Assembly: GCA_949825025.1 (NCBI GenBank)
Contig: OX463786.1
Coordinates: 18,175,911-18,239,910, forward strand
DNA: 64,000 nucleotides
From: Siphlonurus alternatus
Taxonomy: Eukaryota > Arthropoda > Insecta > Ephemeroptera > Siphlonuridae
Direction: 5' to 3'
A model generated the notes under the pieces. That model did not search any database. It saw nothing but the letters and a program-made list of their open reading frames with translations, and was not told the origin of the DNA. The first letter of the stretch is position 1. Each line of letters begins with the position of its first letter. Both the position numbers and the translations under genes were made by a program. Below are positions 15,249 to 26,325 of the stretch, piece after piece.

Positions 15249-15427
15249 ATGGAGTATCGACCTCAAAATTTTTTTATTGTAGAAATGGATAGAGCGTACA
15301 AAGTTATGCTACTCTGATTTTTTTCAGATTTTTTAGAGGCCGGGAACTATTTTTAATAAATTATTGAAAGTTCTTTTTGTGACGTCACGAGGCGGCAAGT
15401 CCTATCTTTTTCTTAAGGAGCGGCGTG
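15249..15427. mobile_element. Family B element, left arm only
   Basis: GGAGTATCGACCTCA, GAAATGGATAGAG and GTGACGTCACGAGGCGGCAA match family B up to the centre; the right arm is missing and replaced by unrelated sequence. It ends about 530 bases upstream of CTL1. Confidence 0.75.
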
Positions 15428-15797
15428 CTAATTTGCGTTATCTTGGTTATGTTATGTGTGGATATGTTTGTATTTTTTTAACCTATATACTTAAATCTTA
15501 TTATTTCCCAGTAATATTTATTTTTCATCTTTCCACAGTTTCTACTACATATATACCAATAAACAATACACAATATATATGCATGTTTAATGTAATATAA
15601 TTATTATATCTATACGAAATTTCAGATCAATAAAACATTTAAATTAATGCTTAATAAATAAAGTTGCAGTTGTTATGCATAGTACGAGTATTATTGTTAA
15701 TAATGAACATTATAGGTGAAGATAAAATGTACTGAAAATTGTGCTAAAAATTGTCTCATATATGAATATCAATTTAAAGATTATTCCACAGTATGAT

Positions 15798-15953
15798 TGA
15801 TAAAATTATCTTCAAGTGCTCTTTACAATTTTATCAGTAAAAAATACTTTTTGGGAGGTTTAAACTTTAAACTCTAATTATTACAATCATAACTTATCTA
15901 CTGATCCTCACTTCATGTATATTTTATACACTCATTGTCAGATACGACGAGGA
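15798..15953 (+). promoter_or_regulatory. CTL1 promoter region with GATA-type sites
   Basis: TTATCAGTA at 15831-15839 (reverse of TGATAA) lies 123 bases before the ATG inside a block, roughly 15811-15838, shared with the CTL2 promoter. Further GATA cores occur at 15799-15803 (GATAA) and 15806-15810 (TTATC). A TATA-like ATTTTATA lies near 15921 and an initiator-like TCAGATACG near 15938, which would leave a very short 5' leader. The TSS is inferred. Confidence 0.5.
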
Positions 15954-18055
15954 ATGATGAAGAACGCTCTCTTTCTTTTCGCTGTCACTGTAACACTGTT
16001 TCAAGTAAGTTGATGTAAATCGATGAAGTTTTAGCTACAATATAAATCAATGTGTTTTAAAAATATAGTTGTAGTATTTTGACACTAGGACACTTCTCAT
16101 TAAATTCGATGATTAAATAGTGTGTATTATATAAATAATAATAATAAAATAATAAAAATATTATATAAAAATATTTTATATTTATAGTTATCTATTTAGT
16201 AATTGATACTTTCATACACCTTTTGCAGTAACTATATACACAGAAACAAAAATTATTAAAAATAATTGAATATTGTATATATTATAAAATATTACAGTTT
16301 TTTTTTTTTGTTAAAGGTGATTCTTGCAGTTGAAAGCCACACAGTCATTTTTAAAGAGAATGAAGGTAAATATAATTAAAGATTATAGTTAAATCGGAAG
16401 AAACTGAATCGGAAAACATTAAAAAGGTACATTTCTTGTCTCGTTTCAGGTATCGAGTCCAGGGCTTTCGTGAACATCAGTGGCCACTTTTACTACTTCA
16501 GCCCACCAGAGCTGATTGTAAGTACATTTCAATAACAGCTGTTTAGTTGCATTTAACGTTTCTAGGCTAAGACATACGTGAAATTGGTGCATCAATTTTA
16601 TACGCACAATTGCACCGCAAAATTTCAAAAATAGTTTTACATACATGATGTGCGCATTAAAAGCTTTAGACATATATTGGGCTCTGAAATACTTGAAAGT
16701 GATAAGCAATCATTTAACATGGCCTTAACCTGTACTACTTTATGTAAAATTAAGTTCTCTTTGAGAGCCTCATGATATTGGAACATATAATTGCAATTTT
16801 TTAATTTTCCCACTGACAAGTCCACAGTGCTGTCTTTGTTTCTACATACTATTTTGTTTTACAGGCTCGTATTTCTGTCCTGGAGGCTCAGACGTTCTGT
16901 AACAATGAAAAAATGCGGTTGATTAGTTTTGAAACTGAGGAGAAGTACAGACTTATCGAGAACTATCTTATAAGTGAAGGTAAATTGATCCACATTAAAA
17001 AATAAATTAAAAATCTTAGCTGCTCTCACGTCAGAAAACATTATAACAGTTCATTTAGGTAAATTTGTAGATTTGACTAGCAACCATTTTGATCTAAGAA
17101 ATTATTTTTTTAAATATTATTAAACTTGTGAGTTAAGTTTTAATTGTATTATATACAATGGACAATTTACATAAACTTTTTTTAGTAGCTCAATCGAAAG
17201 AGGAGGTAGAAAAATACACCTGTGAATTTTATGATATTTTTATTCTTACTGCATCACGGCTAAAAGAGAGATGTAAAGAGGTCACGTGACCTGGACGCCT
17301 CGCCCGTGTCGCCTATGACGTCATTGAACTGTTCGGTAAAACAAACGATCGACTTTATAACGCTTGTAAATAACCACGTTGCTATGGAAACAAGCAACAA
17401 AATTATGTATTATTTACAAGCGGTATATATAGACGATCATTTGCTTGACCTGACAGTTCAATGACGTCATTGGCGACACGGGCGACACCTCCAGGTCACG
17501 TGACCTCTTTACATCCCTATTTTAGCCATGATGCAGTAAGAATAAAAATCTCATAAAATTCATAGGTGTATTTTTCGACCTCCTCTTTCGATTGAGCTAC
17601 TAAAAAAAGTTGATGCAAATTGTCCATTATTTTTATGTATCTTGTGACTATACTAATTAATATACCTGGTCTGGTAAAGTACTCAAATAATAGTACTCTG
17701 ATGTATTAAAACAACCATAGAACTGCGAGACCTGTGGCTTTACAAAGATTAATTTTCTTATTCAATCTATTTCTTTCTTAGACCATTTGAAATATTTAAC
17801 TACAATGCAGTACCAACAAAATATAAAACTAATTTAACATTCACAGGCCTGGAAGATATTGGTTACTGGACATCTGGGGAGAATTTTAATGGAGCTTGGC
17901 GCTGGTCCGGTTCGGGGTACCTCTTCACGTATACGGTCTGGGCTCCATCTGAGCCTAACTACACTGGAAACCTACTCACATGCATGTTCTTTTTCGCAAC
18001 TACAGGCTGGTTGGATAGCCCATGCACTTGGGAAGCTGCCTTCATCTGCGAGTAG
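15954..18055 (+). CDS. CTL1: secreted C-type lectin, 5 exons, 163 aa
   Basis: Coding exons: 15954-16004, 16317-16365, 16450-16517, 16865-16979 and 17847-18055 (TAG), 492 nt in all. Every junction is GT-AG and the intron phases are 0,1,0,1. The start MMKNALFLFAVTVTLFQ plus VILA in exon 2 forms a signal peptide, with cleavage likely near residue 21. The C-type lectin domain runs from about residue 41 to 163. It holds the canonical cysteines C68, C140, C154 and C162 (expected pairs C68-C162 and C140-C154), a YWTSG strand at 101-105, a WRW motif at 112-114 and EPN at 130-132, the triplet that favours mannose-type sugars in this family. Odd points: the acidic Ca2+ ligand expected just before C140 is replaced by L-L-T, WND is WLD (149-151), and N132 of EPN lies in an N-Y-T glycosylation sequon. 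A second sequon is N42-I-S. The likely role is an extracellular pattern-recognition lectin in haemolymph or gut, inferred from family. Two in-frame ATGs open the gene; the second has A at -3. The gene structure is secure; ligand and tissue are not. Confidence 0.92.
17158..17627. mobile_element. Large foldback element in CTL1 intron 4
   Basis: About 470 bases. Ends ATGGACAATTTACATAAAC / TGATGCAAATTGTCCAT resemble family C. Arms include AGTAGCTCAATCGAAAGAGG and TTATTCTTACTGCATCACGG. Each arm carries a GGTCACGTGACC palindrome (17280-17291 and 17494-17505) and a TGACGTCAT site. Confidence 0.8.
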
Positions 18056-18147
18056 TTTTATATGTGTCAAAATAATATTTTTTTAACAATATTTTACTTA
18101 TTAATTCTGGGGATTTACAAATGAAAATATCAAAAGAAAATTACAGT

Positions 18148-18153
18148 AATAAA
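18148..18153 (+). other. Polyadenylation signal, CTL1
   Basis: AATAAA lies about 90 bases after the CTL1 stop, the first canonical hexamer downstream. Confidence 0.5.
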
Positions 18154-18188
18154 CATAACTTGCAATTTTTATTATTATTATTTATATG

Positions 18189-18616
18189 CCAGGGTTGAAA
18201 CAAATTTCATATTTTCTTCGCTATTAAACTCTCCTCTCGTCTTTTCTCCTCTTATTTTGCACCATTTTAGAGGAAAAAAAGAGTTGAAAAATACGAGATT
18301 ACGTATTTTTTCCTCTTCTTGAACATAAAATGTTAGAAGTATTGTCTTCATTTTATCCTAACTTTGAGCGAAGAGCAAATAAGGGTTGGTATTCACGAAG
18401 AGTTAAGGAGCGTTTTAGGGAGAGATATTTTAAGAAGCGTTTTTAATACCAGAGGTAACATGTAAGAAAAACGCTTCTTAAAATATCTCTCCCTAAAACG
18501 CTCCTTAACTCTTCGTGAATACCACCTAAGATGTGTTGTTGACGTAGAAATACGTAATAAGATTAGATTTAGACGCGTATAAAGGATGAGTTAAAGACGT
18601 AATTTTTTAACCAAGG
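18189..18616. mobile_element. Family J element interrupted by another foldback
   Basis: CCAGGGTTGAAA at the left and TTTTTTAACCAAGG at the right. Shares TTTTGCACCATTTTAGAGGA, AATACGTA..TTTTCCTCTTCTT and TTGTCTTCATTTTATCC with copies at 45.7 and 47.5 kb. A separate hairpin (18386-18525) sits inside it. Confidence 0.65.
18386..18525. mobile_element. Foldback element nested in the family J copy
   Basis: GGTATTCACGAAGAGTTAAG, GAGCGTTTTAGGGAGAGATA and TTTTAAGAAGCGTTTTT pair almost perfectly with the right half. TAAG occurs at both outer edges, a possible short target duplication. The other two family J copies lack this insert. Confidence 0.75.
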
Positions 18617-18757
18617 TGTTTTTATTTTGAAATACAAAATGCATTATGACAATGAAAACCATGTTTGAATAAATTTTAAAATATTAAATTTGTATTATAA
18701 TTTTATTAAAAATATCCTTTAACCTTTGGTGTTTAAAATAATTTTTATTGCAAGCAA

Positions 18758-18828
18758 ATTCAGAGTAGCATAATTTGGTGCCCTCTATTCATTTCTGCAA
18801 TAAAAAATTTTCATTGTTGTCCATTGGA
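18758..18828. mobile_element. Family C right-end fragment
   Basis: CAGAGTAGCATAATTTGGTG, CCTCTATTCATTTCTGCAAT and GTTGTCCATTGG match the right terminus of family C; the rest is absent. Confidence 0.7.
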
Positions 18829-19057
18829 AAGAAAATTCAATATTAAAAAAAGCTTATAAATTTTTTAATTAAATTTAATGAAAATATAATTTCTGTCATT
18901 ATATTGTTTTATTGTTACATTTTATATTTGTACTTGAATTACGTGTAATACAGTATTAAAAGGCCTAATATGATAGGTGTATAGATTATATAGTTCAGTG
19001 GTGTAAAGATAAATATATTATATCCTGCATGAGTAAGTAGTAAGTGCAATATCTTCA

Positions 19058-19398
19058 AATGGACAACATACATTATGAAAAAAATTTATTGCAGAAATGA
19101 ATAGAGGTTACCAAATTATGCTACTCTGAATTTTTTCAGATTTTTTTGAGACCCAGAACTATTTTTAAATAATTATTGAAAGTACGGCCACGCCCCCTGG
19201 AGGCGTCAATTGGCATCTCGGTCCTATCCTTTTTTATTAAGAATTCAGGGGTGCCAACTTAACTTACAGAACTTGCAATAATTATTTAAAAATAGTTCCG
19301 GGTCTCAAAAAAATCTGAAAAAAATTCAAAGTAGCATAATTTGGTGTCCTCTATTCATTTCTGCAATAAAAAAATTTCATATAATATGTTGTCCATTG
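19058..19398. mobile_element. Foldback element, family C
   Basis: Ends ATGGACAACATACAT / ATGTTGTCCATTGG; arms with TTGCAGAAATGAATAGAGG and AACTATTTTTAAATAATTAT. The centre carries GCCACGCCCCCTGGAGGCGT, shared by all intact family C copies. Confidence 0.8.
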
Positions 19399-19504
19399 GA
19401 AAGAAAATTCAATATTAAAATTATTCAACTATAAAAAATTAAAAACAGTATGTAATTTATAAAAAAAAACATGACATTCTGAAATATTTTATATTTTTCT
19501 GGCG

Positions 19505-19715
19505 TGAGTTTAGAAACTATTTATAAATAATTATGCCATGTCTCCTCTGAAGGCTTGTACACTCTCTCCTTTTAGTCAGGAGTGACACCTCCAGTGGGCG
19601 GGTATTAATATTTAAAAATAGTTTTCAGGCTCAGACAAATCTGAAAAAAATGTAGCATCTTGGAATCGTCCATTAATTTCTTCAATAAAATTTGTTGTTG
19701 ACAACTATCCATATG
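19505..19715. mobile_element. Degenerate family C element
   Basis: Recognisable arm pieces (AACTATTTATAAATAATTAT, AATCTGAAAAAAATGTAGCA) and a centre with GGAGTGACACCTCCAGTGGG, heavily eroded. Confidence 0.5.
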
Positions 19716-20224
19716 TTATCAGGCTTTCAATTTTACAATGACACATTTAAAGGTGGAATTGTTTACGTTACCATAATAATCTGGTTGTTTATGACACATA
19801 GTCTGAGGCGACAAGTGTATACAGTTCAACAAATTTAAAATTACCACCGGAAATAGCAGGAATAGGGAGTTTTATGGCTGAAATATGAACATAAACGTGA
19901 AGACTTAAATTTGCGGAGTGCATTCATCAAATAAATCTTTCTGTGATGTATTAATGTTAAAACTGAAGTAGAAAGACCAGAAACCTCACACTTTTGGTTA
20001 CTTTTAGTGAAGATAATCCTTCATATATTGCAATATAATATAAATATAAATTTTATATTATCTCTCTTGAATGCAGTAGATACTTTTTTTTAGTTTTTTT
20101 TACATGATTTTTTTAAAATTAATTTTATACATTATTTTTATTTTTTGACATTATAGCAAAAATATAAATGTGTATATAATACATTTTTTTGTTACTTGTG
20201 TACTTTACAAGAAAATATAAAATG

Positions 20225-20261
<37 letters not shown>
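20225..20261. repeat. Poly(A), 37 bases
   Basis: Uninterrupted A run about 230 bases upstream of CTL2. No retroelement body is recognised before it, so it is probably slippage. Confidence 0.9.
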
Positions 20262-20265
<4 letters not shown>

Positions 20266-20330
20266 TCACGTATAATAAAAATTAATTACTTAAAGAAGTT
20301 AATTCCATGTAGGCTTGACAAAAATGATCT

Positions 20331-20489
20331 TCAAATGCTATTTAAAACCTTATCAGTATATAAAAAATAACCATTTTGAGAGGTTCAAACTTCAAATCCT
20401 AAGTAGGACAATAATTGTAACTTATCTTCAATATAATTATCCTCACTTCATGTACATTTTAAAAAATTATAGTCAGATACGGCTGAGGA
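20331..20489 (+). promoter_or_regulatory. CTL2 promoter region with GATA-type site
   Basis: CCTTATCAGTATATAAAAAA begins at 20348; the TTATCA core (20350-20355) is 140 bases before the ATG and is followed directly by a TATA-like stretch. The block from TTCAAATGCT (20330) onward aligns with the CTL1 promoter. GTCAGATACGG just before the start codon matches the CTL1 initiator-like sequence. Confidence 0.5.
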
Positions 20490-23155
<2,666 letters not shown>

Positions 23156-23236
23156 TTTTAATTATTTAGCAAAATAATTATTAATTCAATATCTTCTGTT
23201 TTATGATGATTTACTAAGTGAAATATTGTTATAAAT

Positions 23237-23242
23237 AATAAA
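23237..23242 (+). other. Polyadenylation signal, CTL2
   Basis: AATAAA about 80 bases after the CTL2 stop. Confidence 0.5.
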
Positions 23243-23420
23243 ATAATTATATAACATAGAATGTGTTTATTTGTTTGAATACGTTTTTTATGTGAATTGG
23301 AAGGTTAAAAAAAGTTAAATTACTTAAAAAATTAATTATAATAATGAAACATGATTCAATAAAATTTTAAAATAATTGAGTAATTTTATTACAAATATCC
23401 AGTAATAATAAAAGCTTTAA

Positions 23421-24060
23421 GGTGAAAACAGCCGACCACTCTACGCGTTCTGATTGGTCGGAAGTTTGGAGAGGCCAAACTCGGTGCTAAGCTCGGTGCT
23501 AAGGTGCTAAGCGCACAAATAATTGCGCTCGTCAATTGTTTTAACCGCGAAATTCAAAAATGTTCAACAATTGCATTGAAATCGTGTGCCAAGGCAATCA
23601 GCTGTTTGAAAAAAACACGATCGGAAACATTTGAGCGAATGTTTTAACTGACTTTCTTAGCACCAAATCCACAGTATAGAGAAGATAGTAGAGAAAGTCG
23701 TATGTTAGAATCGAAGTCGAAAACTGCTCGCGTCAACGGCATGTTTGTCCGCCGCAATGTTAAAATCATAGGAAAGGGGCACGACCAAATGGGGCATCCT
23801 GCAATGTTATGGTATAGGAGAATCAACTATAATCTGCTCTAACTCGGAAATTATTAAAGCTAGCACAGTGGAACTTTCACTAAAATATTAGAAAAAAAAT
23901 CTAGTATTTTTTACAAAAAAAAAGTAAGCTCTTAACCCAATATTCAAAAAGTGTAAAAAATTGACTTCAGCTCCCCCGTAGCGCAGGTATGGGAGTTTGG
24001 CTACTATCTTTCCTGTACTGTGACCAAATCGGCGGTGCTAAGCGTAGCGGCTGTTTTCAC
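23421..24060. mobile_element. TTAA-flanked short-TIR element, about 640 bases
   Basis: TTAA at 23417-23420 and 24061-24064 (within CCTTAAC) border GGTGAAAACAGCCG at the left and CGGCTGTTTTCACC at the right. Unlike the foldbacks, the interior is not mirrored. It repeats GGTGCTAAG near both ends. The open frame inside is short and unlike a transposase, so this is non-autonomous. It lies about 265 bases after the CTL2 stop. Confidence 0.7.
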
Positions 24061-24540
24061 CTTAACGATTGACCTCAGTTACTACGCGAGTCAAAGGAAA
24101 TTTCTGTCAGAAATCAATCTTAAAACTTTTAGAATGATATAAAACATAATGATCGCTTATGGTTTGAGCAGATTCAAGGGGACGGTTTCCTCACAATAGC
24201 TCCATTTCCGTCCATAAGGCCAATGTTAAACTTCCACCTCAGTTTTCACAAAACTGATAAGATAGATTCGCTTCAAAATTTGTATACCACCTTTATATTG
24301 ATGTCGAGTTCTAAGTCGCATGCAAGTCTTGTTGCATTCAGGCACAACGATTTCGAGATCTCAATCAACTGAGGCCATGCAGTCCTTAATAAATTCATTA
24401 TTTGTCCATTAACACCAGCATTATCTTATTTTTTTGATACAATATATAGAACTTTATACAAAAGTAAATAAAATGTTAAAAAAGAAAAAAAAAATGTTTA
24501 ACATATTTTAATAGAATTTAAAGATACGTAAACTGAGTTA

Positions 24541-24656
24541 TCTACAAATGCTCTTTAATACCTTATCAGTGCCAAGATTAAACTTAAACTTTAATTAGAA
24601 TTTGTTTGTCATGCAGGCAAATTTTTTAAATTTATAAATGCAGACACGACCGTTGA
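24541..24656 (+). promoter_or_regulatory. Promoter copy upstream of the orphan exon
   Basis: ATGCTCTTTAATACCTTATC ends at 24567 and matches the CTL1 and CTL2 promoter block; the TTATCA core (24563-24568) is 94 bases before the ATG. Downstream, a GCAAATTTTTTAAATTTATA-like stretch is shared with the CTL3 promoter, which makes these two the closest pair. Confidence 0.5.
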
Positions 24657-24707
24657 ATGATGAAGAATGCTCTTTTTCTTCTTGCTGTCACAATGACATT
24701 TTTCCAA
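24657..24707 (+). pseudogene. Orphan C-type lectin first exon (alternative exon 1 of CTL3 or relic)
   Basis: This encodes MMKNALFLLAVTMTFFQ, closely matching exon 1 of the three lectin genes in length (51 nt), phase (0), double ATG and GTAAGT donor at 24708. Its upstream DNA also matches the lectin promoters, most closely that of CTL3. No recognisable copies of exons 3-5 follow before CTL3 exon 1 at 26326. The reading frame is intact and there is no stop, so it could be spliced to CTL3 exon 2 or to the candidate exon at 25743-25773. The alternative is a leftover of a duplication that copied only the 5' end. The match is clear; whether it is used is unknown. Confidence 0.75.
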
Positions 24708-25438
24708 GTAAGTCCATGAAAAAATACTAAACTTAATTATGATATACTAACAAGTTTTAAACAGATCGATATAATATCATAAGGATTATTGTCTCTTATC
24801 TTAGGAGATTGTGAATCACTCTCAAAATTATATAGTTAATAGTTAAAGATTATATATTAACTAATATTAACATAATATATATTAAGGCTATATTATATTA
24901 CATTCTTACATAAATATTCGACAAAAAAATGTAGCAATAATCGGTCAAGTTTTTTAAATATAATACCTAGGTAGGATATAAATAGTGAGAATATCATTGG
25001 AAATCTGGCGTTTATTAGTCAAATCAGCATCTTTTTTAACTAAAAATTAATATCTCAAAAACTGGACCCAACAATTACTTTTTTTAATTCAGAAATTTAA
25101 GTCATTTTTTGTTCTCTATGTTTTGATATAAATTTTATATTAAAAAAAAAAATACCATAATCCTTAAGTGTAAAACAATTCCCATTAAATAATTCGATGA
25201 TAAATTATTGTATAAAAATAAATAAAGTAATATAAATAATATATAACGTTTTATGCAATAATATAATATACATTAATATATATATATTTTATTTTATATA
25301 TATATATTAATATATTTTTAATTGGTACCATAATTCAGACGAAGCTAGAGTTATGTTTTCTGTACCATAAGGCTGCATGTTAAGGAATTATATGAAACAC
25401 CAAATTTGTGAAATTTTTGTGGTGAAGCAAGAACTAAA

Positions 25439-25600
25439 TACTGGGAGGACGGCCTTACTTTAAAGCGCCGACATTTCCTCAACCAGTGACGTCACGATCC
25501 TGACTTTTCTAGCGAGCCGAGCGCGCGTTATAGTTAGAGTTTCCGAACTCTACCGAGTATCGAGGTTTCTCAATTCGACGTTCTAGGCCGTCCTCCAGTA
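25439..25600. mobile_element. GC-rich inverted-repeat element between the orphan exon and CTL3
   Basis: TACTGGGAGGACGGCC at the left and GGCCGTCCTCCAGTA at the right; TA at both edges suggests a TA target. The interior is much richer in G+C than its surroundings and holds GTGACGTCAC. Confidence 0.65.
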
Positions 25601-25742
25601 TTATAGCTCAAGATATATATAGTCGTTGGTGGTGAAGCTATTTGAGATGAAATAAAATTGCAATCGCTCACTCTACTTTAATATATTTTATTTTTACTCC
25701 TCATTTATATTAAAAAAAATAGAGTTCATGGGTTTTTAACAG

Positions 25743-25773
25743 GCAAATCTCACTTTTTCAGAACTCAATAATG
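25743..25773 (+). other. Candidate alternative exon 2 downstream of the orphan exon
   Basis: A 31-base segment lies between a CAG acceptor (ends 25742) and a GTAAGA donor (25774). It enters in phase 0 and leaves in phase 1, as exon 2 of the lectin genes does. It reads ANLTFSELNN plus a split codon, loosely like the SHTVIFKENE end of CTL1 exon 2 (T, F, E and N shared in order). Joined to the orphan exon it would give a signal peptide with a plausible cleavage site after FFQA and an N-L-T sequon. It is short enough to arise by chance. Confidence 0.3.
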
Positions 25774-25869
25774 GTAAGAAGTTATTATAATGTAACTTCA
25801 TGCATGGGTTGTGATATAATTAACACATAATATATCTTCATTAATTTAAAAATTTTGTGTTTTAGGGAA

Positions 25870-26165
25870 TAATTGGCACAATATTTTGTAAATAAAAAAG
25901 AGCAATACAAGTCTATACAAAGATGTCATGCAAAAAAAATCCTTGAAACCAGGGAAGCTAGTTCCCTAGGAGGGGAAGTGACACGGATAAGACCCATGTA
26001 TAAGGCTGGGCCAATCAGAGTGCATAATTTTTGTCACGTGACAACAATTACGCCCGGTGATTGGATAAACAGTGGAACAGTAAACGCGCGAAATTTGAAA
26101 ATAGGCGCACGTGACACCACCATAGTAAATAGAGCCACCATGCTTGATATGAAACGTCACTCATA
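25870..26165. other. Unclassified moderately GC-rich block upstream of CTL3
   Basis: Contains GTCACGTGAC (near 26034), GCACGTGACACCACCATAGT and AGCTAGTTCCCTAGG. Open on both strands but with no recognisable protein. It lies within 50-450 bases of the CTL3 start, so it could be part of the upstream regulatory region or an old element. Confidence 0.35.
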
Positions 26166-26212
26166 AATTAAAGATTATTATATCTCTTTTATAATGATAA
26201 ACAAAATAATCT

Positions 26213-26325
26213 CCAATTTTTTTTTTAAAACCTTATCGGTGTTGAAATTTAAATTTGAACAAACAAAACTGATCTATACCACGTAGACAAATTTTTAAAT
26301 TCATAAATTTATATTCGACTGAGGA
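26213..26325 (+). promoter_or_regulatory. CTL3 promoter region with GATA-type site
   Basis: AAAACCTTATCGGTG holds CTTATC at 26232-26237, 94 bases before the ATG, the same spacing as at the orphan exon. The base after TTATC is G here instead of A, a weaker GATA match. The region shares ACAAATTTTTAAATTCATAA with the orphan-exon promoter. Confidence 0.45.

Noticed and set aside
15364..15600. 78-aa frame upstream of CTL1
   Set aside because: It begins inside the truncated family B element and runs into AT-rich DNA.
20225..20261. Retroposon tail upstream of CTL2
   Set aside because: No body or target duplication can be recognised before the A run.
25873..26166. 97-aa frame upstream of CTL3
   Set aside because: No signal peptide or domain; the opposite strand is open as well; kept only as an unclassified block.
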